6,751 bases of DNA from Sphingomonadaceae bacterium. GTDB taxonomy: Bacteria; Pseudomonadota; Alphaproteobacteria; Sphingomonadales; Sphingomonadaceae. Location of the stretch: NCBI GenBank assembly GCA_020446665.1, contig JAGREF010000345.1:1-6751 (forward strand), in the 5' to 3' direction. Made by a program: the position numbers and the translations under genes. Of the stretch, positions 5,904-6,751 are shown piece by piece (position 1 is the first letter of the stretch; each line of letters opens with the position of its first letter). The notes under the pieces are model-generated. The model was not told the DNA's origin and did no database searches. It saw only the letters and a list, made by a program, of their open reading frames with translations.

Positions 5904-6644
5904 TCAGCTCAGTTCCTTGAAGAACCCGATCATCTTGAGCCCGCCAATGATGAAGCGGATCACCACCAGGGCGCCATAGGCATAGACCCAGCCCCACATG
6001 TCCTGCGGGATGGCTGCGATATCAAAGCCGAGCCGCGCAAACCAAGTCAGGAATACGGTGGTGGCAAGCAGGAACAGCTTGTTTTGCTCACGCCAGATCA
6101 TGCGCTTCCACCAGAAAGGATATTTCGGGCTGACCCAGCCATGCAGGCGCGGCAGGAGCGAAGGAACATCCTTGGCCCATTGCGTATGGGCGCTACCGAA
6201 CTTGCCAGCGAGGAATTCCTCTTCATAGGTCGAGATGCGCTCATAAACGAGCACTGCGATCAGGAACACCAGCGCACCGAAAACCCAGCTGCCTGACAGC
6301 ATGGCGAGGCCTGTAAAATTCACGATCCGCCCGGTATAAAGCGGATTGCGTACCAGGCTGTAGGGGCCGGTCGTATTCAGTTCGGATGCCTCGGCAGCAA
6401 CCTTGGCCCGACCAGAGGTGCCGAGCGCAGCCCAGCCGCTGGTGAATACCCGGATCAGCGCGCCCGTGCTGGCGACTGCGAGGGAAACCCAGAACCACGC
6501 CTTGTCAGCAGCTGCATCAGCGAAAGGCCCAAGATCTTTCGTGCAATAGGCGATGATCGCCGAAATACCGATGACGGTATAGATGTAAGTGCCGCGGATA
6601 AAGAACAGGCGCTTGCCGCTCCGGGCGAGTTCTTGCTGATACAT
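5904..6644 (-). CDS. ICMT/PEMT-type integral membrane methyltransferase
   Basis: From the ATG at 6644 this is a 246-aa polytopic membrane protein of the isoprenylcysteine carboxyl methyltransferase / phospholipid methyltransferase type. The signature is TGPYSLVRNPLYTGRIV (about residues 92-108), which binds SAM at the membrane face, followed by YEEEF (140-144) and Y/F-rich sequence as in the family. Hydrophobic segments fall at about 17-35, 50-68, 108-134 (a hairpin of one or two passes), 189-206 and 217-236. The two last segments extend beyond the common bacterial ICMT core. Bacteria generally lack prenylated CAAX proteins, so the substrate is more likely a lipid or isoprenoid carboxylate or amine; this is inference. 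The ATG was chosen because AGGA lies 12 bases upstream. A TTG at 6677 would add 11 polar residues but has no good ribosome binding site. It is the first gene of a two-gene operon with the kinase. Confidence 0.83.
   Translation of the reverse strand: MYQQELARSGKRLFFIRGTYIYTVIGISAIIAYCTKDLGPFADAAADKAWFWVSLAVASTGALIRVFTSGWAALGTSGRAKVAAEASELNTTGPYSLVRNPLYTGRIVNFTGLAMLSGSWVFGALVFLIAVLVYERISTYEEEFLAGKFGSAHTQWAKDVPSLLPRLHGWVSPKYPFWWKRMIWREQNKLFLLATTVFLTWFARLGFDIAAIPQDMWGWVYAYGALVVIRFIIGGLKMIGFFKELS
5914..5917 (-). promoter_or_regulatory. Ribosome binding site of the kinase, inside the upstream gene
   Basis: AAGGAA on the minus strand, within the last codons of the methyltransferase gene, has AGGA 12 bases before the GTG at 5901. 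The spacing is longer than ideal, which fits re-initiation by ribosomes ending at the TGA at 5906-5904. It supports GTG over the ATG-like codons nearby, which are in another frame. Confidence 0.45.
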
Positions 6645-6656
6645 GAGACTGCGTGA

Positions 6657-6660
6657 TCCT
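6657..6660 (-). promoter_or_regulatory. Ribosome binding site favouring the ATG at 6644
   Basis: AGGA on the minus strand, 12 bases before the ATG at 6644, is the only purine-rich site near the candidate starts. It supports ATG 6644 over the TTG at 6677, where an AGG lies too close (three bases). Confidence 0.4.
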
Positions 6661-6728
6661 GAAATATCCACGCTCAAATGCCTGACGTGGATTTCGAAAG
6701 CGCGCCCTTAGCGGGGCAGCCTATGATC

Positions 6729-6749
6729 CGTCAACCAAATGACCGGTCA
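6729..6749 (-). promoter_or_regulatory. Possible -35 box and palindrome upstream of the methyltransferase-kinase operon
   Basis: On the minus strand TTGACG (6734-6729) matches a sigma-70-type -35 box. The expected -10 position, about 17 bp further, reads CTAAGG/TAAGGG, a poor match, so the promoter is only suggested. Directly upstream lies a perfect 10-bp palindrome, TGACCGGTCA (6740-6749), in a place where an activator or repressor could bind. All reading frames on the minus strand hit stops in this edge region, so any upstream gene ends at or before the window edge. Confidence 0.25.
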
Positions 6750-6751
6750 GG

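Overview
The window is GC-rich, densely coding DNA. It looks like an alphaproteobacterial chromosome, most likely of the order Sphingomonadales. The lineage call rests on the style of the proteins: an RNase E with a long acidic/arginine-rich tail ending in GWWQRTFGE, and the mix of small-molecule enzymes. It is an inference, not a measured assignment. I see no rRNA, tRNA, CRISPR array, insertion sequence, integrase or phage gene.

Layout. Bases 3-1574 (+) are the 3' part of rne (ribonuclease E), cut off by the left window edge. A GC-rich hairpin follows. Bases 1644-2447 (+) encode a MobA/IPCT-like nucleotidyltransferase. Convergent to it, 2470-3105 (-) encodes a METTL7-like SAM-dependent methyltransferase. 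After a 151-bp divergent intergenic region come an ATP-grasp ligase of the D-Ala-D-Ala ligase type (3257-4291, +) and a second, paralogous nucleotidyltransferase (4445-5227, +). Its 3' end overlaps by 22 bp the convergent end of a minus-strand pair. In transcription order that pair is an ICMT/PEMT-type membrane methyltransferase (6644-5904) and a thymidylate-kinase-like P-loop kinase (5901-5206, GTG start). Only 2 bp separate these two genes, so they are very probably one translationally coupled operon.

How the genes may work together. Downstream of the housekeeping gene rne, every gene belongs to a family acting on small molecules or lipids: two NTP transferases, one carboxylate-amine (ATP-grasp) ligase, one nucleotide-kinase-fold kinase, one soluble and one membrane methyltransferase. 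The two nucleotidyltransferases share a motif layout and differ from textbook MobA or sugar-nucleotide enzymes in the nucleotide-binding loop. A reasonable but unproven reading is a pathway that phosphorylates, nucleotide-activates, ligates and methylates a polar headgroup or cell-envelope component. No CDP-alcohol phosphatidyltransferase or glycosyltransferase lies inside the window. The genes lie on both strands in several transcription units, so chance adjacency is also possible.

The genes leave no gap longer than 153 bp between them. The intergenic parts hold short inverted repeats and recognisable ribosome binding sites, but no convincing consensus promoter.
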